64,000 nucleotides of DNA from Cupriavidus sp. MP-37 (lineage in GTDB: Bacteria > Pseudomonadota > Gammaproteobacteria > Burkholderiales > Burkholderiaceae), in the NCBI RefSeq assembly GCF_020618415.1, contig NZ_CP085344.1, forward strand, positions 2,627,001 through 2,691,000, in the 5' to 3' direction. Positions 49,247 to 57,719 of the stretch are shown in pieces (position 1 is the stretch's first letter; every line of letters begins with the position of its first letter). A model generated the notes under the pieces. The model saw only the letters and a program-made list of their open reading frames with translations. It made no database searches and had not been told where the DNA came from. Position numbers and translations under genes: made by a program.

Positions 49247-50944
49247 ATGACCCGGATCGCCATCCGCCAATATTCCCCCGAACACGCCAGCGCGCTGGCC
49301 GCCGCCGGCCTGCACCCGACGCTGGCGCGCATCCTGGCCGCGCGCGGCGTGGCCCGCGCGGCCGAGCTGGCCACCGACCTGCCCGAACTGGTGCCGCCCG
49401 CGGCCATGAAGGGGATCGGCCACGCCGCGGCCTACCTGGCGGACGCCATCGCCGCCGGCAAGCGCCTGTTGATCGTCGCCGACTATGACTGCGACGGCGC
49501 CACCGCCTGCGCGGTGGGCGTGCGCGGGCTGCGCATGCTGGGCGCGCGGGTCGAGTACATCGTGCCCAACCGCTTCGAGTACGGCTATGGCCTGACCCCG
49601 GAAATCGTTGCGCTGGCGGCCAGGCAGAATCCGGACGTGATCGTCACGGTCGACAACGGCATCGCCAGCGTCGACGGCGTGGCCGCGGCCAATGCGCTCG
49701 GCATCGACGTGGTGGTGACCGACCACCACCTGCCGGGCGCGGAACTGCCGCAGGCCGCGGTGATCGTCAACCCGAACCAGCCGGGCTGCGAGTTCCCCAG
49801 CAAGAACCTGGCGGGCGTCGGCGTGATGTTCTACGTGCTGCTGGCGCTGCGCGCCGAGCTGCGCCGGCGCGGCGTGTACACCCAGCAGACCCAGCCGCCG
49901 CTGCAGACGCTGCTGGACCTGGTGGCGCTGGGCACCGTGGCCGACGTGGTCAAGCTGGACACCAACAACCGCATCCTGGTGGCACAGGGCCTGCGCCGCA
50001 TGCGCGCCGGGCGCATGCAGCCGGGCGTGGCCGCGCTGTTCCGCGCCGCCGGGCGCGAGGCCGCGCGCGCCAACACCTTCGACCTGGGCTTCGGCCTGGG
50101 CCCGCGGCTGAATGCGGCCGGCCGGCTGGCCGACATGTCGCTGGGCATCGAGTGCCTGCTGACCGACGATGCCAACCGCGCCTGGGAAATCGCGCAGGAG
50201 CTGGACAGCATGAACCGCGAGCGCCGCGACATCGAGGCCGGCATGCAGCAGGAAGCGCTGCGCATCCTGGAACAGCCGCTGGCCGGACCGGACCCGTCGG
50301 CACGCTTCACGGTCAGCGTGTTCAACGATACCTGGCACCAGGGCGTGATCGGCATCGTGGCGTCGCGGCTGAAAGACAAGTTCCACCGCCCCACCATCAC
50401 CTTCGCGCCCGGCGATGAAGCCACGGTCAAGGGCTCGGGCCGCTCGATCCCCGGATTCCACCTGCGCGACGCGCTCGACCTGGTGTCCAAGCGCCACCCC
50501 GGCATGCTGCTCAAGTTCGGCGGCCACGCCATGGCGGCGGGGCTGACCGTGCACGCCGAACGCTTTGCCGAATTCCAGGAAGCGTTCGAGGCGGTCGGGC
50601 GCGAATGGCTGTCCGACGACCAGCTGGCGCGCGTGATCGAGACCGACGGCGATATCGAGGACCAGTGCTTCAGCCCGGAGTTCGTCACGCTGCTGGAGCA
50701 GCAGGTGTGGGGCCAGGGCTTCCCCGCGCCGACCTTCTGCGGCGAGTTCGACGTGCTGCGCCAGAGCGTGCTCAAGGGCAAGCACCTGAAGCTGCAGCTG
50801 GGGCGCGGCAGCCAGCGCTTCGACGCGATCTGGTTCAACCATGCCGACTCGCTCGGCGCCAGCGCGCAGGTGGCCTACCGGCTCGACAACAACACCTTCA
50901 ACGGCGTCACCCGCGTGCAGCTGGTGATCGAGCACGCGCAGTAG
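49247..50944 (+). CDS. recJ: Single-stranded-DNA-specific exonuclease RecJ
   Basis: RecJ is a 5'-3' exonuclease on single-stranded DNA in recombination and mismatch repair. The 565-residue protein has the DHH motifs: IVADYDCDGATA (motif I), VDNGIASVDGV (motif II), VVTDHHLPG (motif III, DHH), ALGTVADVVKL, then the DHHA1 part with KGSGRSIPGFHLRDAL and KFGGHAMAAGLT, and the C-terminal OB domain. It follows the RpfE-like gene with a 36-bp gap. It is full length, without anomalies. Confidence 0.96.
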   Translation: MTRIAIRQYSPEHASALAAAGLHPTLARILAARGVARAAELATDLPELVPPAAMKGIGHAAAYLADAIAAGKRLLIVADYDCDGATACAVGVRGLRMLGARVEYIVPNRFEYGYGLTPEIVALAARQNPDVIVTVDNGIASVDGVAAANALGIDVVVTDHHLPGAELPQAAVIVNPNQPGCEFPSKNLAGVGVMFYVLLALRAELRRRGVYTQQTQPPLQTLLDLVALGTVADVVKLDTNNRILVAQGLRRMRAGRMQPGVAALFRAAGREAARANTFDLGFGLGPRLNAAGRLADMSLGIECLLTDDANRAWEIAQELDSMNRERRDIEAGMQQEALRILEQPLAGPDPSARFTVSVFNDTWHQGVIGIVASRLKDKFHRPTITFAPGDEATVKGSGRSIPGFHLRDALDLVSKRHPGMLLKFGGHAMAAGLTVHAERFAEFQEAFEAVGREWLSDDQLARVIETDGDIEDQCFSPEFVTLLEQQVWGQGFPAPTFCGEFDVLRQSVLKGKHLKLQLGRGSQRFDAIWFNHADSLGASAQVAYRLDNNTFNGVTRVQLVIEHAQ

Positions 50945-50974
50945 CATCCCCGGAGGGGCGCGGCGCGCCCCGGC

Positions 50975-51697
50975 TCAGCCGCGCGACGGCAGGTAGCTGG
51001 CCGGATTCACCGGCTTGCCGTTGCCGCGCACCTCGAAGTGCAGTTCGCTCGGGCTCGCGCCCATGCGGCCCACGTCCTGCCCCGCCGACACCTGCGTGCC
51101 CTCGCTGACCAGCGGCTGGTCGAGGTTGCCGTACACGGTGAGCCAGTCGTCGTTGTGCTTGACGATCACCAGCATGCCGTAGCCGCGCAGGTTGCCGACG
51201 TGGATGGCGCGACCGGCGGCGGCGGCGCGCACCGTGCCGTTGGCCGGCACGGCGATGCTCAGGCCCTTGCTGGCGGGCGGCGAGAACCCGGCAGTGACGC
51301 GGCCGTCGGCCGGCCATTGCAGGCGGATGCTGCTGGCGGGCGGCCGCGACGCCGCGGCGCTGTCGACGCGCGGTGTATCGGTCACGGCCTGCCCGCTACC
51401 GGTCGACGCCACCGCGCCGCCGGACGCGCCTGGCGGCCGCACCCGGATCAGCTGCCCGACCTCGATCTGGCTCGGGCTGGTGATGTCGCTGTTCCAGCGG
51501 GTCAGGTCGCGCACGCTGCGGCGGTGCTTGCGCGCGATCGAATACAGCGTGTCGCCGCGCTCGACGCGGTAGTAGCCGTCCGGCACGGGCCCGCCCGTGG
51601 TGCCGCAGCCGGCCGTGATTGCCGTCGTCGCGGCGGCCAGCAGCAGGCCCAGCGCGCGGCGCCGGCCTGGCTCGATGTCATGTCTGGTTTTCGTCAT
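50975..51697 (-). CDS. NlpD-like lipoprotein: LysM plus degenerate LytM (M23) domain
   Basis: A 240-residue outer-envelope lipoprotein. The signal peptide ends in lipobox ITAGC (Cys31), followed by a LysM domain ([28 protein letters not shown], about 42-70) that binds peptidoglycan, a linker, and a C-terminal LytM/M23 domain. The first zinc motif, HxGxD in active enzymes, reads SKGLSIAVP here, so two ligands are missing, while ELHFEVR is kept. This is the pattern of NlpD/EnvC, which activate amidases rather than cut peptidoglycan themselves. It converges on recJ and is divergent from prfB. Confidence 0.87.
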   Translation of the reverse strand: MTKTRHDIEPGRRRALGLLLAAATTAITAGCGTTGGPVPDGYYRVERGDTLYSIARKHRRSVRDLTRWNSDITSPSQIEVGQLIRVRPPGASGGAVASTGSGQAVTDTPRVDSAAASRPPASSIRLQWPADGRVTAGFSPPASKGLSIAVPANGTVRAAAAGRAIHVGNLRGYGMLVIVKHNDDWLTVYGNLDQPLVSEGTQVSAGQDVGRMGASPSELHFEVRGNGKPVNPASYLPSRG

Positions 51698-51868
51698 GCG
51701 TCCCTGTTGTTGGTCGGTGCCGGGGGCGGCTTGCGACCCGTATTATCGCCGCGTGCGCCGGCCGGCACCGCCGGATAGACCGCGCGGGCGCGGTTCCGTT
51801 CGGTTCGCGGCCGCGCCGCGGCGGCCGGAACGCCACCGCACGGCGCCCGATCTGCCGCGCCGATCCGC

Positions 51869-51874
51869 TATAAT
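51869..51874 (+). promoter_or_regulatory. -10 box for prfB
   Basis: A perfect TATAAT, 28 bp before the prfB ATG; no convincing -35 at 16-18 bp. The leader would be about 20 bases with AGGAA as ribosome site (51893-51897). Confidence 0.5.
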
Positions 51875-51901
51875 TCGAGGTTTTCGAAGCGCAGGAACAT
51901 C

Positions 51902-53006
51902 ATGGAAGCAGAACGCCTCAACGCCATCTCCGGTGCCATCTCCGATCTCCGTTCCCGGACGGAAGATCTACGGGGGTATCTTTGACTACGATGTCAAGGT
52001 AGGAAGGCTGGACGAAGTCAACGGCCTGCTGGAAGATCCCGACGTCTGGAACAACCCCAAGCGGGCCCAGGACCTCGGCAAGGAAAAGAAGATGCTCGAG
52101 GGCGTGGTCGGCGTCCTGGGCAAGCTCACCGATGACCTCGTCGGTGCCGAAGAGCTGTTCGAGCTCGCCAGGGAAGAAGGCGACGACGACACCCTCGAGT
52201 CGATCGAGGCCGACGTCAAGGGCTTCGAGGCGGTGGTGGCGGACATGGAATTCCGCCGCATGTTCGCCGGCGAGATGGACCAGGCCAACGCCTTTATCGA
52301 CATCCAGGCCGGCGCCGGCGGCACCGAAGCGTGCGACTGGGCCTCGATGCTGCTGCGCCAGTACCTGAAGTACTGCGAGCGCAAGGGCTTCAAGGCCGAG
52401 GTGCTGGAAGAGTCCGAAGGCGACGTCGCCGGCATCAAGAGCGCGACCATCAAGATCGAGGGCGAATACGCCTTCGGCTACCTGCGTACCGAGACCGGCG
52501 TGCACCGGCTGGTGCGCAAGTCGCCGTTCGATTCGTCGGGCGGGCGCCATACCTCGTTCTCGTCGGTGTTCGTCTACCCCGAGGTGGACGATTCGTTCGA
52601 GGTCGAGATCAACCCGGCGGACCTGCGCGTGGATACCTACCGCGCTTCGGGCGCGGGCGGCCAGCACATCAACAAGACCGATTCGGCGGTGCGGATCACG
52701 CATATCCCGACCGGGATCGTGGTGCAGTGCCAGAACGACCGCTCGCAGCACCGCAACCGCGCCGAGGCCATGTCGATGCTGAAGTCGCGCCTGTACGAGC
52801 ACGAGATGCGCAAGCGCCAGGCCGAGGCCGACAAGCTCGAGGCCGGCAAGACCGACGTGGGCTGGGGCCACCAGATCCGCTCCTACGTGCTGGACCAGAG
52901 CCGCATCAAGGACCTGCGCACCAACGTGGAAATGTCCAACACCCAGAAGGTGCTGGACGGCGACCTGGACCCGTTCATCGAGGCCAGCCTCAAGCAGGGA
53001 CTCTAA
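51902..53006 (+). CDS. prfB: Peptide chain release factor 2, with programmed +1 frameshift
   Basis: RF2 ends translation at UGA and UAA. The first frame runs ATG 51902 to an in-frame TGA at 51983-51985; the main frame resumes with GAC at 51984. The slip site CGG GGG TAT CTT TGA C matches the known RF2 autoregulatory site: a GGGGG Shine-Dalgarno-like run upstream, CTT slip codon, and poor-context UGA. Joined as 51902..51982 plus 51984..53006 the product is 367 residues. Motifs are SPF in [11 protein letters not shown] (stop-codon reading) and [16 protein letters not shown] (GGQ, hydrolysis). Low RF2 favours the shift, so the gene controls itself. An SDR gene and lysS follow. Confidence 0.96.
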
Positions 53007-53106
53007 GACCGTTCCCGCCGCCGGCCGGCGGCGGCACAGCCATCCATCCATCGCTGTACCGCCGCCCGCGCCATGCCGGCACGACGGCCTTTCCGACCGG
53101 GGCACC

Positions 53107-53865
53107 ATGAGCGAAGCCAATCACCTGTACATCATCACCGGCGCCTCGCGCGGGCTGGGCGCGGCACTGACCAACGCCCTGCTGGTGCCGGGCAACCGCC
53201 TGATCTGCGTGGCGCGCAGCCGCAACACCGAACTGGAACGCATCGCCACGCTCAGCGGCGTGCCGGTGGCCTGGCACCTGCAGGACCTGGCGCAGGCCGG
53301 TCCCGCCGCCACCTGGCTGGCCAGCGTGCTCGACACGCTCGACCTGCCGCCGACCAGCGCCACGCTGATCCTCAACGCCGGCGTGGTCGAGCCGATCGGG
53401 CCGGTCGCGGCGCTGCAGGAAAAGACGCTGGTGCCGCACCTGCTGACCAACCTGGCGGCGCCGATGACCATGACCGCGGCGTTCCTGGAACGCACCGAGA
53501 AGTTCGGCTGCCCGCGCAAGGTGCTGGCGATCTCGTCCGGCGCGGCGCGGCGCCCGATCGAAGGCTGGAGCGCGTACTGCGCCGGCAAGGCCGGGCTCGA
53601 CATGTTCATGCGCTCGGTCAATGCCGAGTACGCCCAGGCCGAGGCGCCGCGCACCGTGCGCGCGGTGGCGCTGGCGCCGGGCGTGATCGATACCGGCATG
53701 CAGGCCACCATCCGCAATGCCGATTTTGCCCAGGTGCAGCGCTTCCGCGAGCTCAAGGCCAACCAGCAGCTCGCCTCGGCCGAGGAAACCGCCGGCCGCA
53801 TCGTCGCCTACCTGCACCGCCCGGATTTCGGCAGCACCGAGCTGGACGATCTCCGCAACTACTGA
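53107..53865 (+). CDS. Short-chain dehydrogenase/reductase family oxidoreductase
   Basis: A 252-residue SDR protein between prfB and lysS. It has the NADP-binding TGASRGLG at residues 11-18, the LNAGVVEP motif (NAG) and an active-site arrangement with Ser in ISSGAARRPIEGW, Tyr in SAYCAGKAGLDMFM (YxxxK). It resembles sepiapterin reductase/benzil reductase-like members (small SDRs that start IITGASRGLG), but substrate is not clear. There is no signal peptide. The spacing of 100 bp to prfB and 48 bp to lysS suggests one transcription unit. Confidence 0.88.
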   Translation: MSEANHLYIITGASRGLGAALTNALLVPGNRLICVARSRNTELERIATLSGVPVAWHLQDLAQAGPAATWLASVLDTLDLPPTSATLILNAGVVEPIGPVAALQEKTLVPHLLTNLAAPMTMTAAFLERTEKFGCPRKVLAISSGAARRPIEGWSAYCAGKAGLDMFMRSVNAEYAQAEAPRTVRAVALAPGVIDTGMQATIRNADFAQVQRFRELKANQQLASAEETAGRIVAYLHRPDFGSTELDDLRNY

Positions 53866-53913
53866 AGCCACACTGAACCCGCGCGCCGCCCGGCGCGCGA
53901 CCGACAAGACACC

Positions 53914-55467
53914 ATGACCGAACCCAACCGCGCCCAGGCCCAGGCGCAGAACAAGGCCGCCGCCGACACGCCCGCCGTCGACGAAAACAAGATCATCGCG
54001 GAGCGGCGCGAGAAACTGGCCGCGCTGCGCCAGCAAGGCGTGGCCTTCCCCAACGATTTCCGCCCCACCCACCAGGCCGCCGCGCTGCAGGCGCAATACG
54101 CCGACACCGAGCAGGCCACGCTCGAGGCCGCGCCGGTCGAGGTTGCCATCGCCGGGCGCATGATGCTCAAGCGCGTGATGGGCAAGGCCAGCTTCGCCAC
54201 GGTGCAGGACGGCAGCGGCCAGATCCAGTTCTACATCACCCGCGACAAGGTCGGCGAAGAGGTCTACGCGGCCTTCAAGCACTGGGACCTGGGCGACATC
54301 GTCAGCGCCCGCGGCGAGCTGTTCCGCACCAACAAGGGCGAGCTGTCGGTGCAGGTGCGCGAGCTGCGCCTGCTGTCCAAGTCGCTGCGCCCGCTGCCGG
54401 ACAAGTTCCACGGCCTGGCCGACCAGGAAATGAAGTACCGCCAGCGCTATGTCGACCTGATCGTGTCGCCGGAAACGCGCAACACCTTCCGTGCGCGCAC
54501 CAACGCGATCTCGTCGCTGCGCCGCCATATGGCCGACGCCGGCTTCATGGAAGTGGAAACGCCGATGCTGCACCCGATCCCGGGCGGCGCCGCGGCCAAG
54601 CCCTTCATCACGCACCACAACGCGCTCGACATGCAGATGTTCCTGCGCATCGCGCCCGAGCTGTACCTGAAGCGCCTGATCGTCGGCGGCTTCGAGCGCG
54701 TGTTCGAGATCAACCGCAACTTCCGCAACGAGGGGGTGAGCCCGCGCCACAACCCCGAGTTCACCATGATGGAGTTCTACGCGGCCTACACGGACTACCG
54801 CTGGCTGATGGACTTCACCGAGGACCTGATCCGCAAGGCCGCGATCGACGCGCGCGGCAGCGCGGTGCTGACCTACCAGGAGCGCGAGCTCGACCTGTCG
54901 AAGCCGTTCCACCGGCTGACCATCTGCCAGGCAATCCAGAAGTTCGCGCCGCAGTACACCGACGCGCAACTGGGCGATGCGGAATTCCTGCGCACCGAGC
55001 TGAAGAAGTTCGGCGTCAACACCAACGCGCCGCAGTTCCTCAACGCCGGCCTGGGCACGCTGCAGCTGGTGCTGTTCGAGGAAACCGCCGAGAGCCAGCT
55101 GTGGGAGCCGACCTTTATCGTCGACTACCCGGTCGAGGTCTCGCCGCTGGCGCGCGCCTCGGATACGGTACCGGGCATCACCGAGCGCTTCGAGCTGTTC
55201 ATCACCGGCCGCGAGATCGCCAACGGCTTCTCGGAGCTGAACGATGCCGAGGACCAGGCCGACCGCTTCCGCAAGCAGGTCGAGCAGAAGGACGCCGGCG
55301 ACGAGGAAGCGATGTACTTCGACGCCGACTATATCCGCGCGCTGGAATATGGCATGCCGCCGACGGGCGGCTGCGGCATCGGCATCGACCGGCTGGTGAT
55401 GCTGCTGACCGATAGTCCGAATATCCGTGACGTGATCCTGTTCCCGCATTTGCGGCGGGAAGACTGA
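53914..55467 (+). CDS. lysS: Lysyl-tRNA synthetase, class II
   Basis: LysS charges tRNA-Lys. The 517-residue protein has an N-terminal OB-fold anticodon-binding domain (residues ~75-190, with [27 protein letters not shown]) and the class II core: motif 1 region [44 protein letters not shown], motif 2 [26 protein letters not shown], and motif 3 [16 protein letters not shown]. The N-terminal extension of about 25 residues rich in Ala/Gln is variable. It follows prfB, the order seen in E. coli (prfB-lysS), with an SDR between. A hairpin repeat follows its stop by 9 bp. Confidence 0.97.
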   Translation: MTEPNRAQAQAQNKAAADTPAVDENKIIAERREKLAALRQQGVAFPNDFRPTHQAAALQAQYADTEQATLEAAPVEVAIAGRMMLKRVMGKASFATVQDGSGQIQFYITRDKVGEEVYAAFKHWDLGDIVSARGELFRTNKGELSVQVRELRLLSKSLRPLPDKFHGLADQEMKYRQRYVDLIVSPETRNTFRARTNAISSLRRHMADAGFMEVETPMLHPIPGGAAAKPFITHHNALDMQMFLRIAPELYLKRLIVGGFERVFEINRNFRNEGVSPRHNPEFTMMEFYAAYTDYRWLMDFTEDLIRKAAIDARGSAVLTYQERELDLSKPFHRLTICQAIQKFAPQYTDAQLGDAEFLRTELKKFGVNTNAPQFLNAGLGTLQLVLFEETAESQLWEPTFIVDYPVEVSPLARASDTVPGITERFELFITGREIANGFSELNDAEDQADRFRKQVEQKDAGDEEAMYFDADYIRALEYGMPPTGGCGIGIDRLVMLLTDSPNIRDVILFPHLRRED

Positions 55468-55476
55468 TGGTTCGCT

Positions 55477-55502
55477 CCCCTCTCCCGCTTGCGGGAGAGG
55501 GG
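55477..55502. repeat. REP-like hairpin repeat, copy 2 (left arm of a split pair)
   Basis: A 12-bp stem (CCCCTCTCCCGC / GCGGGAGAGGGG) with a TT loop just after lysS. It continues into GGCCGGGGGAGAGGG and, 60 bases on, CCCTCACCCCAACCCT, where the insertion sequence begins. The right arm is at 57016-57035. Confidence 0.85.
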
Positions 55503-55579
55503 CCGGGGGAGAGGGCAGGCGCTCGGCAAGCATGCTAACGCCTGGACTTCGTGGTGGCTTCCGCCCTCACCCCAACCCT

Positions 55580-55859
55580 TATATGAACACCGCCCCGGTT
55601 GCAAGGTTTTGGAACCAGCTTGACGTCGCAGGATGGGGCTGCTGCCTTATATCCGGCCTGGAGCGAGTACTTGTTCTCGCGGGCCACAATGGAAGCTGCT
55701 GAGAACCGTCCTCAATCTCTCGCCACGGGCTTGTAAGCCGCTTGGGTTGGGGCAGGTTTGGGTTCCCACGGTCCTACCTGTTTCGTCATTGCTGTTTCTT
55801 GCCTGTGCAGCCGTGAAGGTTAATCAAGCGCTGGTTAAGGGAAGGTGATGCCCCCCGGC
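55580..55859 (-). ncRNA. Candidate bridge RNA region of the IS1111-group element
   Basis: Non-coding end downstream of the recombinase. Read from the minus strand (5' to 3'): 55752-55744 gives CCCCAACCC, identical to the target left flank 55570-55578; after a short inner hairpin (GGCT/AGCC, 55728-55739), 55721-55717 gives GAGAG, complementary to core plus right target CTCTC (57016-57020). Next, 55694-55689 gives TTCCAT, identical to the element's right end (57010-57015); after an inner stem (GCGAG/CTCGC, 55663-55680), 55652-55646 gives ATATAAG, complementary to CTTATAT at the left end (55578-55584). The order target loop then donor loop fits known bridge RNAs. Exact RNA ends are not known; the fold is by eye. 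Confidence 0.6.
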
Positions 55860-56882
55860 TCAGGCCGGGCGCAAGCTCACATGTCCGGGATCGTATTGGC
55901 GCCCATGGGCCATTAATGCCCAGGCTGTCCGGGCGATCTTGTTGGCCAGCGCCACGACCACCACGTTCTTGGGGCGCCGCTGCAGCATGGACAGTGCCCA
56001 GGCCGGCGGATGTTTGGTGCGCGTGAGCATCGTGCGTCCGGCGTTGACCAACTGTCGTCGCACGTAAGCGTCGCCGCGCTTGCTGATGTGACCGAGCCGT
56101 ACGTTGCCGCCCGTGCCGGTCTGCGCGGGAACCAGTCCCAGGCTTGCAGCGAAGGCTCTGCCTGAGCGGAAGGCCTGGGCACAGCCCATGGTCGCGACCA
56201 AGGCGGTGGCGGTAATGGGGCCGACGCCGGGAATCTTCTCCACGATCTGCGCGGCCGGATCAGACCTCAGCCATTCCTGGAGGTCACGCTCAACCAGTTG
56301 GATCTGTTCGTCGAGTTCGCGCAGCGCACAGACCTGCCGCTCCAGCGCGCGCATCAACAAGGGCGGTACGACCTGAGCGACCTCAGCCCAGCGCTGGCGC
56401 AGCTCGGCCCGGAAGGCCAGCCGCCCCGTGCGGAAGTGCAGGCCATATTCGCCCAGCAGCCCGCGCATCTGGTTGCTCTGCCGGGTGCGCGTCTTGACCA
56501 GCCCGTCCCGTATACGATGCAACGAGAGCACAGCCTGCTGCGCTTCGGTCTTGACCGACACGACCGGCATGTCGGGTTGCCGGGCTGCAGTCCAGATGGC
56601 TCGGGCGTCCGCCGCGTCGTTCTTGTTCGTACGCACGAAGGCGCGTACGTAACCCGGGTTGAGCAACACCACTTCGTGGCCAAGGCTCTGGATCTTGCGC
56701 GCCCACCAGTGGGCACCGCCACAGGCCTCCAGTGCGATCTGCCCAGGCTGGCAATTGGACAGGAATTCGATGAGCGCGGTGCGGCTGAATCGCCGGTTCT
56801 GGGGCTTCCCCGTAATGGGGTCTATCCAGTACATCTGGAACACTGTCTTTGCAATGTCCAGCCCATATGTCATAGCATTCAT
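55860..56882 (-). CDS. IS110-family recombinase (IS1111 group, DEDD)
   Basis: A 340-residue RNA-guided recombinase of the IS110 family. The N-terminal RuvC-like DEDD domain has Asp9 (YGLDIAK), Glu52 (LEACGGAHWWA), Asp89 and Asp92 (NKNDAADARAI). The C-terminal Tnp20 domain shows IPGVGPITATALVATMG and ASLGLVPAQTGTGGNVRLGHISKRGDAYVRR. The ATG at 56882 has AGGAGAG 7 bases upstream; the frame opens further up to 56933. At the stretch often written SSGG or STGG in relatives it reads TGTGG, so I cannot place the catalytic serine with certainty. The gene is complete, suggesting an element that may still be active. Confidence 0.92.
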   Translation of the reverse strand: MNAMTYGLDIAKTVFQMYWIDPITGKPQNRRFSRTALIEFLSNCQPGQIALEACGGAHWWARKIQSLGHEVVLLNPGYVRAFVRTNKNDAADARAIWTAARQPDMPVVSVKTEAQQAVLSLHRIRDGLVKTRTRQSNQMRGLLGEYGLHFRTGRLAFRAELRQRWAEVAQVVPPLLMRALERQVCALRELDEQIQLVERDLQEWLRSDPAAQIVEKIPGVGPITATALVATMGCAQAFRSGRAFAASLGLVPAQTGTGGNVRLGHISKRGDAYVRRQLVNAGRTMLTRTKHPPAWALSMLQRRPKNVVVVALANKIARTAWALMAHGRQYDPGHVSLRPA

Positions 56883-57015
56883 TTGGGCTCTCCTCGACCT
56901 TGAGTGTTGGATCGAACTTTCACTCTGGCACATCGATGCCGTCGGTCAAGCGAGAGCCCCTTTGTTTTCTAGGCCGCGGCCTGGCTTGGCGGTGGATGGG
57001 CGGTGTTCATTCCAT

Positions 57016-57035
57016 CTCTCCCGCAAGCGGGAGAG
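57016..57035. repeat. REP-like hairpin repeat, right arm beyond the IS
   Basis: CTCTCCCGC and GCGGGAGAG form a 9-bp stem with an AA loop, the same core as at 28273 and 55477. It is the half of the repeat cut off from 55477-55579 by the insertion. Confidence 0.85.
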
Positions 57036-57062
57036 GGAGCAGATCGTCGCAGCCCCAAAGCA

Positions 57063-57087
57063 AAAGGCCGGCATCAAGCCGGCCTTT
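57063..57087. terminator. Terminator downstream of iscX
   Basis: AAAGGCCGGC and GCCGGCCTTTT form a long GC stem with a 5-base loop and A/T runs on both sides. It lies 24 bp after the iscX stop and ends the leftward isc operon; it could act in both directions. Confidence 0.85.
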
Positions 57088-57110
57088 TGCTTATTCCTGA
57101 CGTCAGGACT

Positions 57111-57305
57111 TTATTCCGCTTCCTCGATCCACGCCTGCTGGATCGCCTCCAGGATCTTCTCGCCCGAGCGCGCGGGATCGTCGGCAAAGCCGTCGAGTTC
57201 CAGCACCCAGCGGCGCAGGTCGGTGAAGCGCACGCCGGCCGGATCGACATCCGGGAACTTGTCGTACAGTGCTTCGGCAATGGCGTAGGTATCGGTCCAC
57301 TTCAT
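57111..57305 (-). CDS. iscX: Iron-sulfur assembly protein IscX
   Basis: A 64-residue acidic IscX (YfhJ), which binds IscS and modulates iron supply to cluster assembly. The sequence MKWTDTYAIAEALYDKFPDVDPAGVRFTDLRRWVLELDGF and a C-terminal EAIQQAWIEEAE match the small winged-helix family at full length. It is the last gene of the isc operon, 34 bp after fdx. The terminator at 57063 follows. Confidence 0.95.
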   Translation of the reverse strand: MKWTDTYAIAEALYDKFPDVDPAGVRFTDLRRWVLELDGFADDPARSGEKILEAIQQAWIEEAE

Positions 57306-57339
57306 GGGCTTGTTCTCCGCTGCGTTCAGTGCCGGCCGC

Positions 57340-57678
57340 TCAGTGGCCTTCCTTGGCGTGGTTGATGGTGTACTTGGGGATCTCGACGGTCAGGTCTTCC
57401 TCGTCGACGATGGCCTGGCACGACAGGCGCGAATTCGGCTCCAGGCCCCAGGCCTTGTCGAGCAGGTCTTCCTCCTTCTCCTCGGCCTCGTTGAGCGAGT
57501 CGAAGCCCTCGCGCACGATCACGTGGCAGGTGGTGCAGGCACAGGACTTCTCGCACGCGTGTTCGAGATCGATGCCGTTGGAGAGCAGCGAGTCGAGCAC
57601 GCTGACGCCCTTCTCGGCCTCGATGACCTTGCCTTCCGGGCAGTATTCGACGTGGGGCAAAACAATGATCTGTGGCAT
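57340..57678 (-). CDS. fdx: ISC-system [2Fe-2S] ferredoxin
   Basis: A 112-residue adrenodoxin-type ferredoxin that supplies electrons for cluster assembly on IscU. Cluster ligands are Cys42, Cys48, Cys51 (HACEKSCACTTCHV) and Cys87 (SRLSCQAIV). The family marks GLEPNSRLSCQA and ISC-type N-terminus PQIIVLPH are present. It lies between hscA and iscX, the standard place. The start ATG at 57678 has AGGAAA-like sequence upstream. Confidence 0.96.
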   Translation of the reverse strand: MPQIIVLPHVEYCPEGKVIEAEKGVSVLDSLLSNGIDLEHACEKSCACTTCHVIVREGFDSLNEAEEKEEDLLDKAWGLEPNSRLSCQAIVDEEDLTVEIPKYTINHAKEGH

Positions 57679-57719
57679 GTCGTTTCCTGGGGTTCTGTAG
57701 TGCGGTGCAGGCGCGGTGA

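Larger units (their letters stand above)
55578..57015 (-). mobile_element. IS110-family (IS1111-group) insertion sequence
   Basis: An apparently intact 1.44-kb element. It has 13-bp perfect subterminal inverted repeats (ATGAACACCGCCC at 55583-55595; GGGCGGTGTTCAT at 56998-57010), a full-length recombinase gene on the minus strand, and a 280-bp non-coding end downstream of that gene, as in the IS1111 group. A CT dinucleotide flanks both ends (55578-55579 and 57016-57017). Removing the element and one CT rebuilds ACCCCAACC-CT-CTCCCGC, the uninterrupted form of the surrounding hairpin repeat. No classical target duplication is present. Right and left ends lie 5 and 3 bases outside the inverted repeats. 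Confidence 0.88.

Noticed and set aside
47933..50947. Leftward open frame of about 1000 codons opposite the RpfE-like and recJ genes
   Set aside because: No recognisable motif; the opposite strand carries two clear genes.
51597..51901. In-frame upstream extension of the RF2 main frame
   Set aside because: The RF2 start at 51902 with the frameshift site explains the N-terminus; the upstream part is opposite the NlpD-like gene and lacks homology.
52990..55533. Leftward open frame opposite the SDR and lysS genes
   Set aside because: Shadow frame with no family resemblance.
55633..55848. 71-codon rightward frame in the IS non-coding end
   Set aside because: No ribosome site or homology; it runs opposite the candidate bridge RNA and would interrupt nothing known.
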